Assembly: GCF_013328205.1 (NCBI RefSeq)
Contig: NZ_JABULH010000002.1
Location: forward strand, 434,001-498,000
From: Sphingomonas hominis
GTDB taxonomy: Bacteria; Pseudomonadota; Alphaproteobacteria; Sphingomonadales; Sphingomonadaceae
Direction: 5' to 3'
DNA: 64,000 nt
The notes below the pieces were generated by a model. It was not told the origin of the DNA, ran no database searches, and saw nothing but the letters and a program-made list of their open reading frames with translations. Positions 16,026 through 24,039 of this stretch are shown here, in pieces; within the stretch, counting starts at the first letter, position 1; each line of letters begins with the position of its first letter. The position numbers and the translations under genes were made by a program.

Positions 16026-17516
16026 ATGGATCAGACCCAGACCCCCATTCTCGACGCGCTTCAGCAGATCGAGCGCAACAAGGTACACGGCTTCGGTGCG
16101 CCGGGGCATCATCAAGGTGCGGCGGTACCGCGCGACCTGCAACGGGCGCTGGGCAAGCGCGTGTTCGAGGCCGACGTCATCACGCCCAAGGGGCTGGATG
16201 ACCGCACCGAGGGCGCACACGTCGTGCAGCGTGCGCACGAGATTGCGGCCGAGGCGTGGAACGCCGATTTCTGCCGCTTCGTGACCGGTGGATCGACGCA
16301 GAGCCTGCACACTGCGCTCGCCGCGGTGGCGGCGCCGGGTGACACCGTGCTGCTCGCCGCCAACGTCCACAAGGCGGAGCGCGCGCACGCGCTGGCGGTC
16401 GGGCTGAACGCGCAGATCGTGCCGGTCATGATCGACGACGCGTTCGACATCGAGCATGGCGTCGCTCCCGAGGCGTTGACCGCGGCGCTCGACGCGCATC
16501 CGCAGGCAAAGGCGTTCGTGGTCGTCTCGCCGACCTATTTCGGGGTGACCAGCGACATCGCGGCCTTGTCGGACATCTGTCACGCGCGCGGGGTGCCGTT
16601 GATCTGCGACGCGGCATGGGGCGGGGCGTTCGCATTCTGCGAGAGCCTGCCCGACGACGCGCTGACCAAGGGCGCGGACGTGGCGGTGTACAGCGTCCAC
16701 AAGACGATGGGCGCGTTGACGCAAGGCTCCGCGCTGCTCGCGCGCGGCGAGCTGGTGGACCGGCAGCGGTTGTGGATGGCATTCGAATTGTTCGAAACCA
16801 CGAGCCCGTCGGTGCCGATCCTCGCCAGCCTGGACGTGGCGCGGCGCGAGCACGTGCTGCACGGCGAGGAAATGTGGACGGCGGCGATCGCGCAGGCCGA
16901 CGACCTGCGCCGGCGGCTGGCAAAGGTCGAGGGGCTGCGGCTGCTGGGCGCGGACGACCTGCCGGCGGGCAGCGACCTTGACCCGACCAAGGTGTTGATC
17001 GACGTTTCGGGGCTGGGTGTATCGGGTTATGCGGTCGACGATTGGTTGAACGAGCATCACCGCGTCAGCGTCGGTCTGTCGGACGCGCGCCACCTGCTCG
17101 CGATCATCGCGCCGGGTACGCGCGGTGCCGATATCCGCGCGCTCGCCAAGGGATTGCGCGCCTGCGCCAAGGCGTTGCGCAAGGGCACGCTGTCGCTGGC
17201 AAAGGTGGGCGAGGTGCCGCCGCTGCGCGCGCTGAACGTCGAGATGGCGATGGATGCGGGCGCGGCGATGTTCGGCGCGGTCGAGCAGGTTGTGCTGGAA
17301 GCCGCCGAAGGGCGGATCGCGGCGGAGATGATCGCGCCCGCGCCACCGGGCGTGCCGCGGCTGGTGCCGGGGCAGCGGATCAGCGCGGCGCATGTCGCTT
17401 GGCTGCGCGCCAACCGCGATGCGGGGTCGTTCTTCCTCGATCCGATCGATCCGAGCGAGCGGACGATGCGGGTCGTGGCGGAGACGGCGGCAGAGCAGGC
17501 GATCGCGGCGGAATAG
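16026..17516 (+). CDS. Orn/Lys/Arg-type PLP decarboxylase (Bacillus SpeA-like)
   Basis: 496 residues of the fold-type I Orn/Lys/Arg decarboxylase family, short form without the N-terminal wing domain. Motifs: GFGAPGHHQGAAVP, the substrate-entrance FVTGGSTQSLHTAL, PTYFGVTSDIAAL, the PLP-binding Asp in LICDAAWGGAFAF and the Schiff-base Lys in YSVHKTMGALTQGSALL. The C-terminal domain ends with ALNVEMAMDAG and PGVPRLVPGQRIS. It probably decarboxylates a basic amino acid (arginine or lysine) to a polyamine precursor; the substrate cannot be set from sequence. GHHQG and CDAAW differ from the commoner GHKGG/GHGRG and DEAH. Stands alone. Confidence 0.85.
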   Translation: MDQTQTPILDALQQIERNKVHGFGAPGHHQGAAVPRDLQRALGKRVFEADVITPKGLDDRTEGAHVVQRAHEIAAEAWNADFCRFVTGGSTQSLHTALAAVAAPGDTVLLAANVHKAERAHALAVGLNAQIVPVMIDDAFDIEHGVAPEALTAALDAHPQAKAFVVVSPTYFGVTSDIAALSDICHARGVPLICDAAWGGAFAFCESLPDDALTKGADVAVYSVHKTMGALTQGSALLARGELVDRQRLWMAFELFETTSPSVPILASLDVARREHVLHGEEMWTAAIAQADDLRRRLAKVEGLRLLGADDLPAGSDLDPTKVLIDVSGLGVSGYAVDDWLNEHHRVSVGLSDARHLLAIIAPGTRGADIRALAKGLRACAKALRKGTLSLAKVGEVPPLRALNVEMAMDAGAAMFGAVEQVVLEAAEGRIAAEMIAPAPPGVPRLVPGQRISAAHVAWLRANRDAGSFFLDPIDPSERTMRVVAETAAEQAIAAE

Positions 17517-17681
17517 CTCGCGTCGTCTTGGTCGGTTGCTGGTGTGCACGGGGTTCCAGCCGAAGGGCCGTTGTGTAGCACAGGGGTAGATAGCGTTGGA
17601 TCAACTCGGGTTTGTGGACGAACGTCGCGTTTCCGGTGGCCGACACGTCGCCACCCGGCGATGGCTAGGTCGTCGGAGAGG

Positions 17682-18152
17682 TCAGTTCAGCTTGGTGATC
17701 TTCTCGGTCAATGTCGCGACAGTGATCCCGAAGCGGCGCGCTTTGAGCGTGTTCGCGGCCGAACGCCCGTCATCCGCGATCGTCAGCCATTGCTCGACGT
17801 CGAACCCGTCCTTGGTCGAGAAGCGCAGGTGCAGTCGAGGTCCATCGACATCGCCGTTGACCATCCCGCGCGCGTCGCTGAGCGATCCCTGATATCTGCC
17901 TGGGCCCACGCGACGCAGACGCCATTGCCGCGTACGCAGCGGGCGTGTGCCTTGCGCGATCTCCTGATCGAGGATCAGCGTTCCGTCGGGATCGATCCGG
18001 CCGGTCCCTTTGACACGCACGGGCTCGCGCGACCGGAGCACGACCTTCAATTCGCCCATCCCGGCCGTTTCGCCGGTAAAGAAGCGATAAACGTCGAAGT
18101 TCGCGACGGCAGCGGTGAGCAGGAGAGCGGCAAGCATCGTGTCACAACGCAT
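17682..18152 (-). CDS. DUF3833 family exported protein
   Basis: About 156 residues. A short hydrophobic N-terminus (MLAALLLTAAVANF) looks like a signal peptide. The rest has the DUF3833 pattern: RFFTGETAGMGELKV, then GRIDPDGTLILDQEIAQGT, RQWRLRRVGPGRYQGSLSDARGMVNGDVDG. Function unknown; relatives are often annotated as lipoproteins, but there is no lipobox here. ATG 18152 is taken as start; a later ATG at 18137 would place the signal at the very N-terminus. Divergent from the hydrolase-like gene to the right. Confidence 0.65.
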   Translation of the reverse strand: MRCDTMLAALLLTAAVANFDVYRFFTGETAGMGELKVVLRSREPVRVKGTGRIDPDGTLILDQEIAQGTRPLRTRQWRLRRVGPGRYQGSLSDARGMVNGDVDGPRLHLRFSTKDGFDVEQWLTIADDGRSAANTLKARRFGITVATLTEKITKLN

Positions 18153-18352
18153 GTCTCGGGGGTTCGAAGCGCAGCGATGCGAAAGGTCGTCGGCGTGGGT
18201 GGAGTGGAGCTTTGTACATTCCAACCGAATCGGTTGCATTTAGGTCCGGCGTGGCTGACCCCGGCGCTGATAGCGGTTCGGCGTCCGACACCCGCTCACG
18301 TCGCTTCCTCGCGGATCGGTGCGACGGGGCGTGCCGACCATCAGGAGAGTGA

Positions 18353-19222
18353 ATGCCTTTTCGCCTACGATCACGCCTGCCGGGTGCGGCAGCCCTTTGC
18401 CGAATATTGGTGACCTCGACGCTGGTAGGTGCCGCGATCAACCTGGGTGGATGCGTGAACCCAGTCAGCTCGAAACTGTACCAGCCCAAGCCGCTCGCAG
18501 CGGCATCGCCGACCTGGGCAGGGCGCGCGCCGACGGGCGTGTCGGCCAAGACCGCCGACGGAGGCGAGCTTACGGGCTGGTTCTGGGCGCCCGAGCAGCC
18601 GCATGGCGACATCCTGCTGTTCTTGCGGGGCCGCGCCGGCAATCGGAACATCGCTGCCAAACAGGCCGAGCCCTTCGCCGCGGGCGGCCGCGGCGTGCTG
18701 GTGGCGTCGTACCGCGGGTACGGCGACAATCCGGGCAAGCCCGACGAGAACGGATTGTACCGCGACGGCGCGGCGTTCGCTGACCTCGCCCGTGCCTTGC
18801 GACCGACGGGGCGGTTGTATCTGTTCGGCGACGGCCTGGGTGCCGCAGTCGCGCTTCGTCTCGCGAGCAGGGCCGACGTGAGCGGTACCGCCACCTTGGG
18901 CGCGTTTGATCGGTTCTCGTCGTTCGCGCCCGCGATCACGCGCGGGGTCTATACCGATGCCTTCGACAACGTCGCCGCTATCGCGCGCGTGAAGAGCCCT
19001 GTGCTGATCATGCATGGCCGCAAGGATCAGGTCGTTCCCTTCGCTGCGGCCGAAACGCTCAAGCGGGCGGCGGGCGGCACGGCGGTCGTGGCGCCGATCG
19101 CGGGCGAGGCCTATCATTCGGTCGACCTGCGATACATCGCTTCGACAGTGTGGCAGGCGTTCGATCAGATGGGTACGATGGCCGCGAGCCCTGGCGCGGA
19201 TAACGGTTCCGCACCTGAATAA
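18353..19222 (+). CDS. Alpha/beta-hydrolase-fold lipoprotein lacking the nucleophile
   Basis: 289 residues. Lipobox INLGGC at about 30-34, then an ABHD-type alpha/beta hydrolase: ILLFLRGRAGNRNIAAK, GVLVASYRGYGDNPGKPDENGLYRDGAA, VLIMHGRKDQVVPF and EAYHSVDLRY. The acid (D225) and histidine (H255) of the triad are present, but the nucleophile elbow reads G159-D-G-L-G163: glycine stands where Ser is expected in G-x-S-x-G. The usual HGNAGN oxyanion stretch is also changed, to RGRAGN. It is therefore probably non-catalytic or uses another mechanism. No operon partner; rdgB converges on it. Confidence 0.8.
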   Translation: MPFRLRSRLPGAAALCRILVTSTLVGAAINLGGCVNPVSSKLYQPKPLAAASPTWAGRAPTGVSAKTADGGELTGWFWAPEQPHGDILLFLRGRAGNRNIAAKQAEPFAAGGRGVLVASYRGYGDNPGKPDENGLYRDGAAFADLARALRPTGRLYLFGDGLGAAVALRLASRADVSGTATLGAFDRFSSFAPAITRGVYTDAFDNVAAIARVKSPVLIMHGRKDQVVPFAAAETLKRAAGGTAVVAPIAGEAYHSVDLRYIASTVWQAFDQMGTMAASPGADNGSAPE

Positions 19223-19321
19223 CGTGGCGCGGACCGGGGAGGCGGGCCGTCGTTCGCGGAGCGGAGAGTGGTGCGATACTCTGTCGGCGTCCGTAGATCT
19301 GCCAGCATGTTGCAAACGTCA

Positions 19322-19347
19322 GCGCTCGTGCGAGCGCCAACGTTGGC
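19322..19347. repeat. Cluster of small palindromes
   Basis: GCGCTCG-TG-CGAGCGC (19322-19337) is followed directly by the perfect palindrome GCCAACGTTGGC (19336-19347), and then AGCGCCGGAGCGGCTGCGCG. A related arrangement, in reverse, occurs at 23964-24010 after thrC (CGCGCAGCCGCT ... CGCTACGC). Both lie directly after genes, so they may be transcript-end hairpins or a degenerate repeat. Confidence 0.4.
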
Positions 19348-19389
19348 GTAGCGCCGGAGCGGCTGCGCGGAGCAGCGCGCTGCGGGGCG

Positions 19390-20016
19390 TTAGAATACCG
19401 CTGCGACCATCTGGCGGAAGGCATCACCGCGGTGGCTGATCTCGTTCTTGGCGGGCTCGTCCATCTCGCCGAAGGTGATGTCGTAGCCGATCGGCAGGAA
19501 TACGGGGTCGTAGCCGTGACCTTTGGTCCCGCGCGGCGGCCAGACGAGCGTGCCGTCGACGCGGCCTTCGAACCATTCGACATGGCCGTCGGGCCAGGCG
19601 AGCGCGAGCGCGCAAACGAAGTGCGCGTCGCGCGGAGCGTCGGGCTGCGCGGCGAGCTTGTCCTCGACCAAGCCCATCGCGTGGTTGAAGTCCTTGTTCT
19701 CGCCGCCCCAGCGTGCGGAGAAGATGCCGGGGTCGCCGCCCAATGCATCGACGCACAACCCGCTGTCGTCGGCGAGCGCAGGCAGGCCCGACAAGTCGGC
19801 GGCGGCGCGCGCCTTCAGCTCCGCGTTCATCACGAAGGTGGTGCCGGTCTCCTCCGGCTCGGGCAGGTCGAGGTCGCCTGCGGAGATGACGTCGAGCCCA
19901 CGGCCTTCCAGCAGCGCGGCGATCTCGCGCACCTTCCCCGCATTGTGGCTGGCGATGACGAGTTTGCCGGGTTGGAGCTTGCGGATCGCCTGCGGCTCGT
20001 TGCCCTCGCCGCTCAT
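19390..20016 (-). CDS. rdgB: RdgB/HAM1 non-canonical purine NTP pyrophosphatase
   Basis: Hydrolyses dITP, ITP and XTP to keep deaminated purines out of nucleic acids. 208 residues: [19 protein letters not shown] (the S-x-N-x-x-K substrate motif), [44 protein letters not shown] and the C-terminal [11 protein letters not shown]...[17 protein letters not shown]. Start ATG 20016 overlaps the rph stop by 4 nt (ATGA), so the two are coupled. The frame open upstream is a shadow of rph. Confidence 0.95.
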   Translation of the reverse strand: MSGEGNEPQAIRKLQPGKLVIASHNAGKVREIAALLEGRGLDVISAGDLDLPEPEETGTTFVMNAELKARAAADLSGLPALADDSGLCVDALGGDPGIFSARWGGENKDFNHAMGLVEDKLAAQPDAPRDAHFVCALALAWPDGHVEWFEGRVDGTLVWPPRGTKGHGYDPVFLPIGYDITFGEMDEPAKNEISHRGDAFRQMVAAVF

Positions 20017-20726
20017 TGCGTCGCGCGGTCCTGCGCGGCGAAGATCTCGGTGCAGCCGATGCGGGCGAGACGCAGCAGGCGCAGCAGCGCTTCCTCGTCG
20101 TAGGTGGCGTGCTCGGCGGTCGCCTGCGCTTCGGCGATGTGGCCGTTGCCGAGCAGGACGAAATTGCCGTCGGCGTCGGCGTTCGAATCCTCGAGGTAGT
20201 CGAGGTCGAGCACCGGCTGGCCCTGGTAGATGCCGCACGAGACGGCGGCGACCTTTTGCGTGATCGGATCGGCGGTGAGTTTGCCTTGCGCCATCAGCGT
20301 GTTGATCGCGAGGCGGAGCGCGACCCACGCGCCCGAGATCGCGGCGGTGCGCGTGCCGCCGTCGGCCTGGATCACGTCGCAGTCGAGCGTGATCTGCCGC
20401 TCGCCGAGCAGCTTCATGTCGGTAACCGCGCGAAGCGAGCGCCCGATCAGCCGTTGAATCTCCTGCGTGCGGCCCGACTGCTTGCCCTTCGCCGCCTCGC
20501 GGCTGCCACGGGTGTGGGTGGCGCGCGGCAGCATGCCGTACTCGGCGGTGACCCAGCCCTGGCCCTTGCCGCGCAGGAACGGCGGCACGCGCTCCTCGAC
20601 GCTGGCAGTGACGAGCACGCGCGTGTCGCCGAAGCCGATCAGCACCGAGCCCTCCGCATGGCGGGTGAAATGGGGCTCGATCGTGATGGCGCGCATCTGG
20701 TCGGGCGCACGGCCGCTGGGACGCAT
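20013..20726 (-). CDS. rph: Ribonuclease PH
   Basis: Phosphorolytic 3'-5' exoribonuclease that trims tRNA precursors. 237 residues: [99 protein letters not shown] (conserved catalytic acid region) and [20 protein letters not shown] 20726 has a strong AAGGAG 6 nt upstream. First gene of the rph-rdgB pair, divergent from hrcA. Confidence 0.96.
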   Translation of the reverse strand: MRPSGRAPDQMRAITIEPHFTRHAEGSVLIGFGDTRVLVTASVEERVPPFLRGKGQGWVTAEYGMLPRATHTRGSREAAKGKQSGRTQEIQRLIGRSLRAVTDMKLLGERQITLDCDVIQADGGTRTAAISGAWVALRLAINTLMAQGKLTADPITQKVAAVSCGIYQGQPVLDLDYLEDSNADADGNFVLLGNGHIAEAQATAEHATYDEEALLRLLRLARIGCTEIFAAQDRATQ

Positions 20727-20890
20727 GGGAACTCCTTGAGCGAAATAGTCGGGGAGGCCGTAGCCGGTGCACGCAACCGGCGCCAGCGGTGGTTGGCGAG
20801 TATGAATGGTATCAGTCTGGCCGGTCGGGTGCCACGGGTTAGGAGCGCACCCCGTTGAGCCGAAGGCCGCGCGCGCATACATTCGCGGTC

Positions 20891-21934
20891 ATGAGCGCGA
20901 CCCCGCCGATCGCCGAATTGTCCGACCGCGCGCGCGACATCTTTCGTCGCGTGGTCGACGGGTACCTGCACGACGGGCAGCCGGTGGGGTCGAAGACGCT
21001 GGCACAGGCGGGGCTGAACCTGTCGCCGGCGTCGATCCGTGGGGTTTTAGCGCAATTGGAAGCGATGGGACTGCTCGCGGCGCCGCATACCAGCGCGGGG
21101 CGGATGCCGACCGAGCGCGGGCTGCGCCTGTTCGTCGATGGGATGATGCAGTCGCTGGAGCCGAGTGCCGAGGAGCGCGCGCAGATCGAGGCGCGCGCGG
21201 CCAATCGCGGGCCGGTGGAGGAAGCGCTGGCGGCGACCACCGCGGCGCTATCGGGGCTGTCGGCGTGCGCGGGGCTGGTGATGGTGCCCAAGCGCGAGGC
21301 GGTGCTGCGCTCGATCGGGTTCGTGCCGTTGGGGCAGGCGCAGGCGCTCGCGGTGCTGGTGGCGGAGGATGGCGGGGTCGAGAACCGCGTGGTCGACCTA
21401 CCGGCTGATCTGGGGGCGTCTGCGTTGGTCGAGGCGGGGAATTACATGACCGCGACGCTGGGCGGGCTGACGCTCGCCGAGGCGCGGGCGCGGATCGAGC
21501 GCGAGCTGGGCGAGGGACAGAGTGCGCTCGACGCTGCGGCGCGGACGTTGGTCGAGCGTGGGCTGGCGGTGTGGAGCGAGGATGGCGCGCGGCGGTCTGT
21601 GCTGATCGTCCGCGGGCAGGGGCGGTTGCTCGACGATGCAGCGGCGGCGGACCTGGAGCGGGTGCGCGAGCTGCTCGACGATTTGGAGGGCAAGCAGGAG
21701 GTGGCGGCGCTGCTGGGCGCGGCGAGTGCGGGCGATGCGACGCGCATCTTCATCGGCGCGGAGAACAAGCTGTTCGCGCTGTCGGGCTCGTCGGTGATCG
21801 CCAAGCCTTTCCGCGGGCATGACGGGCGCGTCGTCGGCGTCGTCGGGGTGATCGGGCCAACACGGTTGAACTACGCGCGGATCGTGCCGATAGTGGATTT
21901 CACCGCGGCGACGCTTGCCCGATTGATGGGCTGA
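20891..21934 (+). CDS. hrcA: Heat-inducible transcription repressor HrcA
   Basis: 347 residues. HrcA binds CIRCE operators and represses chaperone genes such as groESL. N-terminal winged helix: SDRARDIFRRVVDGYLHDGQPVGSKTL, LSPASIRGVLAQLEAMGLLAAPHTSAGRMPTERGLRLFVD; C-terminal GAF-like domain ends RIFIGAENKLFALSGSSVIAKPF...VVGVVGVIGPTRLNYARIVPIVDFTA. ATG 20891 is used; a TTG 12 codons upstream is unlikely. I see no CIRCE inverted repeat (TTAGCACTC-N9-GAGTGCTAA) in front of it. grpE follows 44 nt downstream. Confidence 0.95.
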   Translation: MSATPPIAELSDRARDIFRRVVDGYLHDGQPVGSKTLAQAGLNLSPASIRGVLAQLEAMGLLAAPHTSAGRMPTERGLRLFVDGMMQSLEPSAEERAQIEARAANRGPVEEALAATTAALSGLSACAGLVMVPKREAVLRSIGFVPLGQAQALAVLVAEDGGVENRVVDLPADLGASALVEAGNYMTATLGGLTLAEARARIERELGEGQSALDAAARTLVERGLAVWSEDGARRSVLIVRGQGRLLDDAAAADLERVRELLDDLEGKQEVAALLGAASAGDATRIFIGAENKLFALSGSSVIAKPFRGHDGRVVGVVGVIGPTRLNYARIVPIVDFTAATLARLMG

Positions 21935-21978
21935 GCGGCGTCGATCTGCATCTATCTTGTAAGAGTACAGGGGCAACG

Positions 21979-22524
21979 ATGGCCGACGAGACGACCGAAG
22001 ACCTGCGCGAGCAGACCGCCGAAGCAGCACCCGAGCTGGCCGAGCACGACGGCCAGGCCGCGCGGATCGCCGAGCTGGAGCAGCAGCTCGCCACCGCGCA
22101 GCAGGAAACGCTGTACGCGCGCGCCGACATCCAGAACGTGCGCCGCCGCGCGGAGAAGGACGCCGCCGACGCGCGCGCCTATGCCGCGACCAACTTCGCG
22201 CGCGATGTTTTGTCGGTGAGCGACAATCTGGAGCGTGCGCTGGCGTCGATCCCGGCGGAGCTGCGCGGCGACGACAAGTTCAAGGGGCTGGTGACCGGGT
22301 TGGATGCCACGGGGCGCGAGCTGGAGAAGGTGTTCGAGCGTCATGGGATCACGCGCATCGCCGCGATGGGCGAGCCGCTTGACCCCAACAAGCATCAGGC
22401 GATGATGGAGATGCCGAGCGACCAGGCGGCAGGCACGATCGTGCAGGAGATGCAGTCGGGCTGGATGATCAAGGATCGCCTGCTGCGCCCGGCGCTGGTT
22501 GCGGTGGCGAAGAAGCCGGATTGA
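21979..22524 (+). CDS. grpE: Nucleotide exchange factor GrpE
   Basis: Exchange factor for DnaK. 181 residues: an acidic N-terminal arm, a long coiled coil (RIAELEQQLATAQQETLYARADIQNVRRRAEKDAADARAYA) and the beta domain (ITRIAAMGEPLDPNKHQAMMEMPSDQAAGTIVQEMQSGWMIKDRLLRPALVAV) containing the family signature. Length is normal. Follows hrcA closely; an AGGGGC stretch lies before the ATG. Confidence 0.96.
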   Translation: MADETTEDLREQTAEAAPELAEHDGQAARIAELEQQLATAQQETLYARADIQNVRRRAEKDAADARAYAATNFARDVLSVSDNLERALASIPAELRGDDKFKGLVTGLDATGRELEKVFERHGITRIAAMGEPLDPNKHQAMMEMPSDQAAGTIVQEMQSGWMIKDRLLRPALVAVAKKPD

Positions 22525-22564
22525 ACCGCGGCTGGTGCAACACTGGTAAGTCAACTCATCGCTC

Positions 22565-22648
22565 GGCATCCCAGCCTTGAGCCGGGATCCCGCTTCTTGT
22601 GCGGCGGGGTGAAGAGAGCGGGACCTCGGATCAAGTCCGGGTGACGGG
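22565..22648. repeat. REP-like palindrome (family A)
   Basis: Copy of the dispersed palindrome, between grpE and thrC. Left arm reads CCTTGAGCCGGGATCCCGC, right arm AGCGGGACCTCGGATCAAG then TCCGGGTGACGGG. It may act as a transcript-end hairpin for hrcA-grpE. Confidence 0.8.
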
Positions 22649-22737
22649 ATGGCAAGGGGCGGGGACGGTGTTCTCGCCCTTCGTCGTTTCGGTAGCGGGC
22701 ATTGTGTCGACGCACGGGGGCTCTAGAACCTGCGTCC

Positions 22738-23961
22738 ATGAACGAGAATCTCTCCGCCGATCGCCCGACCTTCGTCACGCACCTGGAATGTTCGATGACG
22801 GGGGAGCGGTATGAGGCCGACCAGCTCCATAACCTGTCGCGCGTCGGGCGGCCGCTGTTGGTGCGCTACGATCTGGACGGCGTGGGTGCAGCGGTGTCGC
22901 GCGACCAGCTTGCCGCGCGCGAAACCGACCTGTGGCGCTGGCGCGAGCTGCTGCCGGTGCGGCACACGCGCGACATCGTCAGCTTGGGCGAGATCGAGAC
23001 GCCGCTGATCCCGATTGCGAAAAGCGGCGGCGCCAACGTGCTGGTCAAGGACGAGGGGCGGCTGCCGACCGGCAGCTTCAAGGCGCGCGGGCTCGTCATG
23101 GCGGTGGCGATGGCGAAGGAGTTGGGCGTGACGCGGATCGCGATGCCGACCAACGGCAATGCGGGTGCGGCGCTGGCAGCGTATGCGACGCGCTGCGGCA
23201 TCGAGACGATCGTGTTCTGTCCCGAGGACACGCCCGAGATCAACGTGCGCGAGATCCAGGCGCAGGGTGCGCGGGTGTGGCGCGTCAATGGATTGATCGA
23301 CGATTGCGGCGCGATCGTCGGCAAGGGCGCGGCGGAAGGGCGCTGGTTCGACTTCTCGACGCTGAAGGAGCCGTACCGGATTGAGGGCAAGAAGACGATG
23401 GGGCTGGAGCTCGCCGCGCAGCTCGGCTGGCGGCTGCCCAAGGCGATCTTCTATCCCACCGGCGGTGGCACCGGCCTGATCGGGATGTGGAAGGCGTTCG
23501 ACGAGCTCGAGCGGCTCGGCTGGATCGGCAGCGAGCGCCCGCGGATGTACGCAGTGCAGGCGTCGGGCTGCGCGCCGATCGTCCGCGCGTTCGAGGCGGG
23601 CGAGGAACATGCCGAGCGCTGGGAGGACGCACATACGGTCGCGGCGGGCATCCGGGTGCCGCGCGCGGTGGGCGACTTCCTGATCCTGCGCGCGGTGCGC
23701 GAGAGCGGAGGCAAGGCGCTGGGCGTGGGTGATCCGGCCATCCTGGCGGCGGTGGACGATTGCGCGCGGCGCGACGGGTTGCTGCTGTGCCCCGAAGGCG
23801 GCGCGACGCTGGCGGCGTACAAGCAGGCGCTGCGCGACGGCGAGGTCGACGAGGACGAGGAAGTGGTGCTGTTCAACTGCGCCACCGGCCTCAAATATCC
23901 GATGCCGGAGGCACCCAACTGGCTGGATCGCCACGGCGCGATCGACTTCGACCAACTGTAA
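22738..23961 (+). CDS. thrC: Threonine synthase
   Basis: PLP enzyme converting O-phosphohomoserine to threonine. 407 residues: N-terminal HLECSMTGERYEADQLHNLSRVGRPLLVRYDL, as in archaeal/plant-like threonine synthases, substrate loop VKDEGRLPTGSFKARG with the PLP-binding Lys, MPTNGNAGAALAAYATRCGI, the glycine-rich phosphate loop YPTGGGTGLIGMWKA and LLLCPEGGATLAAYKQAL. ATG 22738 is the start; the frame upstream is non-coding. Stands alone between two repeat-bearing gaps. Confidence 0.92.
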   Translation: MNENLSADRPTFVTHLECSMTGERYEADQLHNLSRVGRPLLVRYDLDGVGAAVSRDQLAARETDLWRWRELLPVRHTRDIVSLGEIETPLIPIAKSGGANVLVKDEGRLPTGSFKARGLVMAVAMAKELGVTRIAMPTNGNAGAALAAYATRCGIETIVFCPEDTPEINVREIQAQGARVWRVNGLIDDCGAIVGKGAAEGRWFDFSTLKEPYRIEGKKTMGLELAAQLGWRLPKAIFYPTGGGTGLIGMWKAFDELERLGWIGSERPRMYAVQASGCAPIVRAFEAGEEHAERWEDAHTVAAGIRVPRAVGDFLILRAVRESGGKALGVGDPAILAAVDDCARRDGLLLCPEGGATLAAYKQALRDGEVDEDEEVVLFNCATGLKYPMPEAPNWLDRHGAIDFDQL

Positions 23962-24039
23962 GAACGCGCAGCCGCTGGCGCTTGCGCCGGAGCATCGCCG
24001 CGCTACGCTAAGCGTCAGTTGGGTGATGAGGGCGGTGGG

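Noticed and set aside
17517-17681. tRNA-like stretch (GTTCCAGCC, GTAGCACAGGGGTAGATAG) after the decarboxylase gene
   Set aside because: Arms do not pair into a cloverleaf and there is no acceptor stem or anticodon loop; no tRNA gene was found anywhere in the window.
20727-20890. CIRCE operator upstream of hrcA
   Set aside because: No TTAGCACTC-N9-GAGTGCTAA-like inverted repeat is present.
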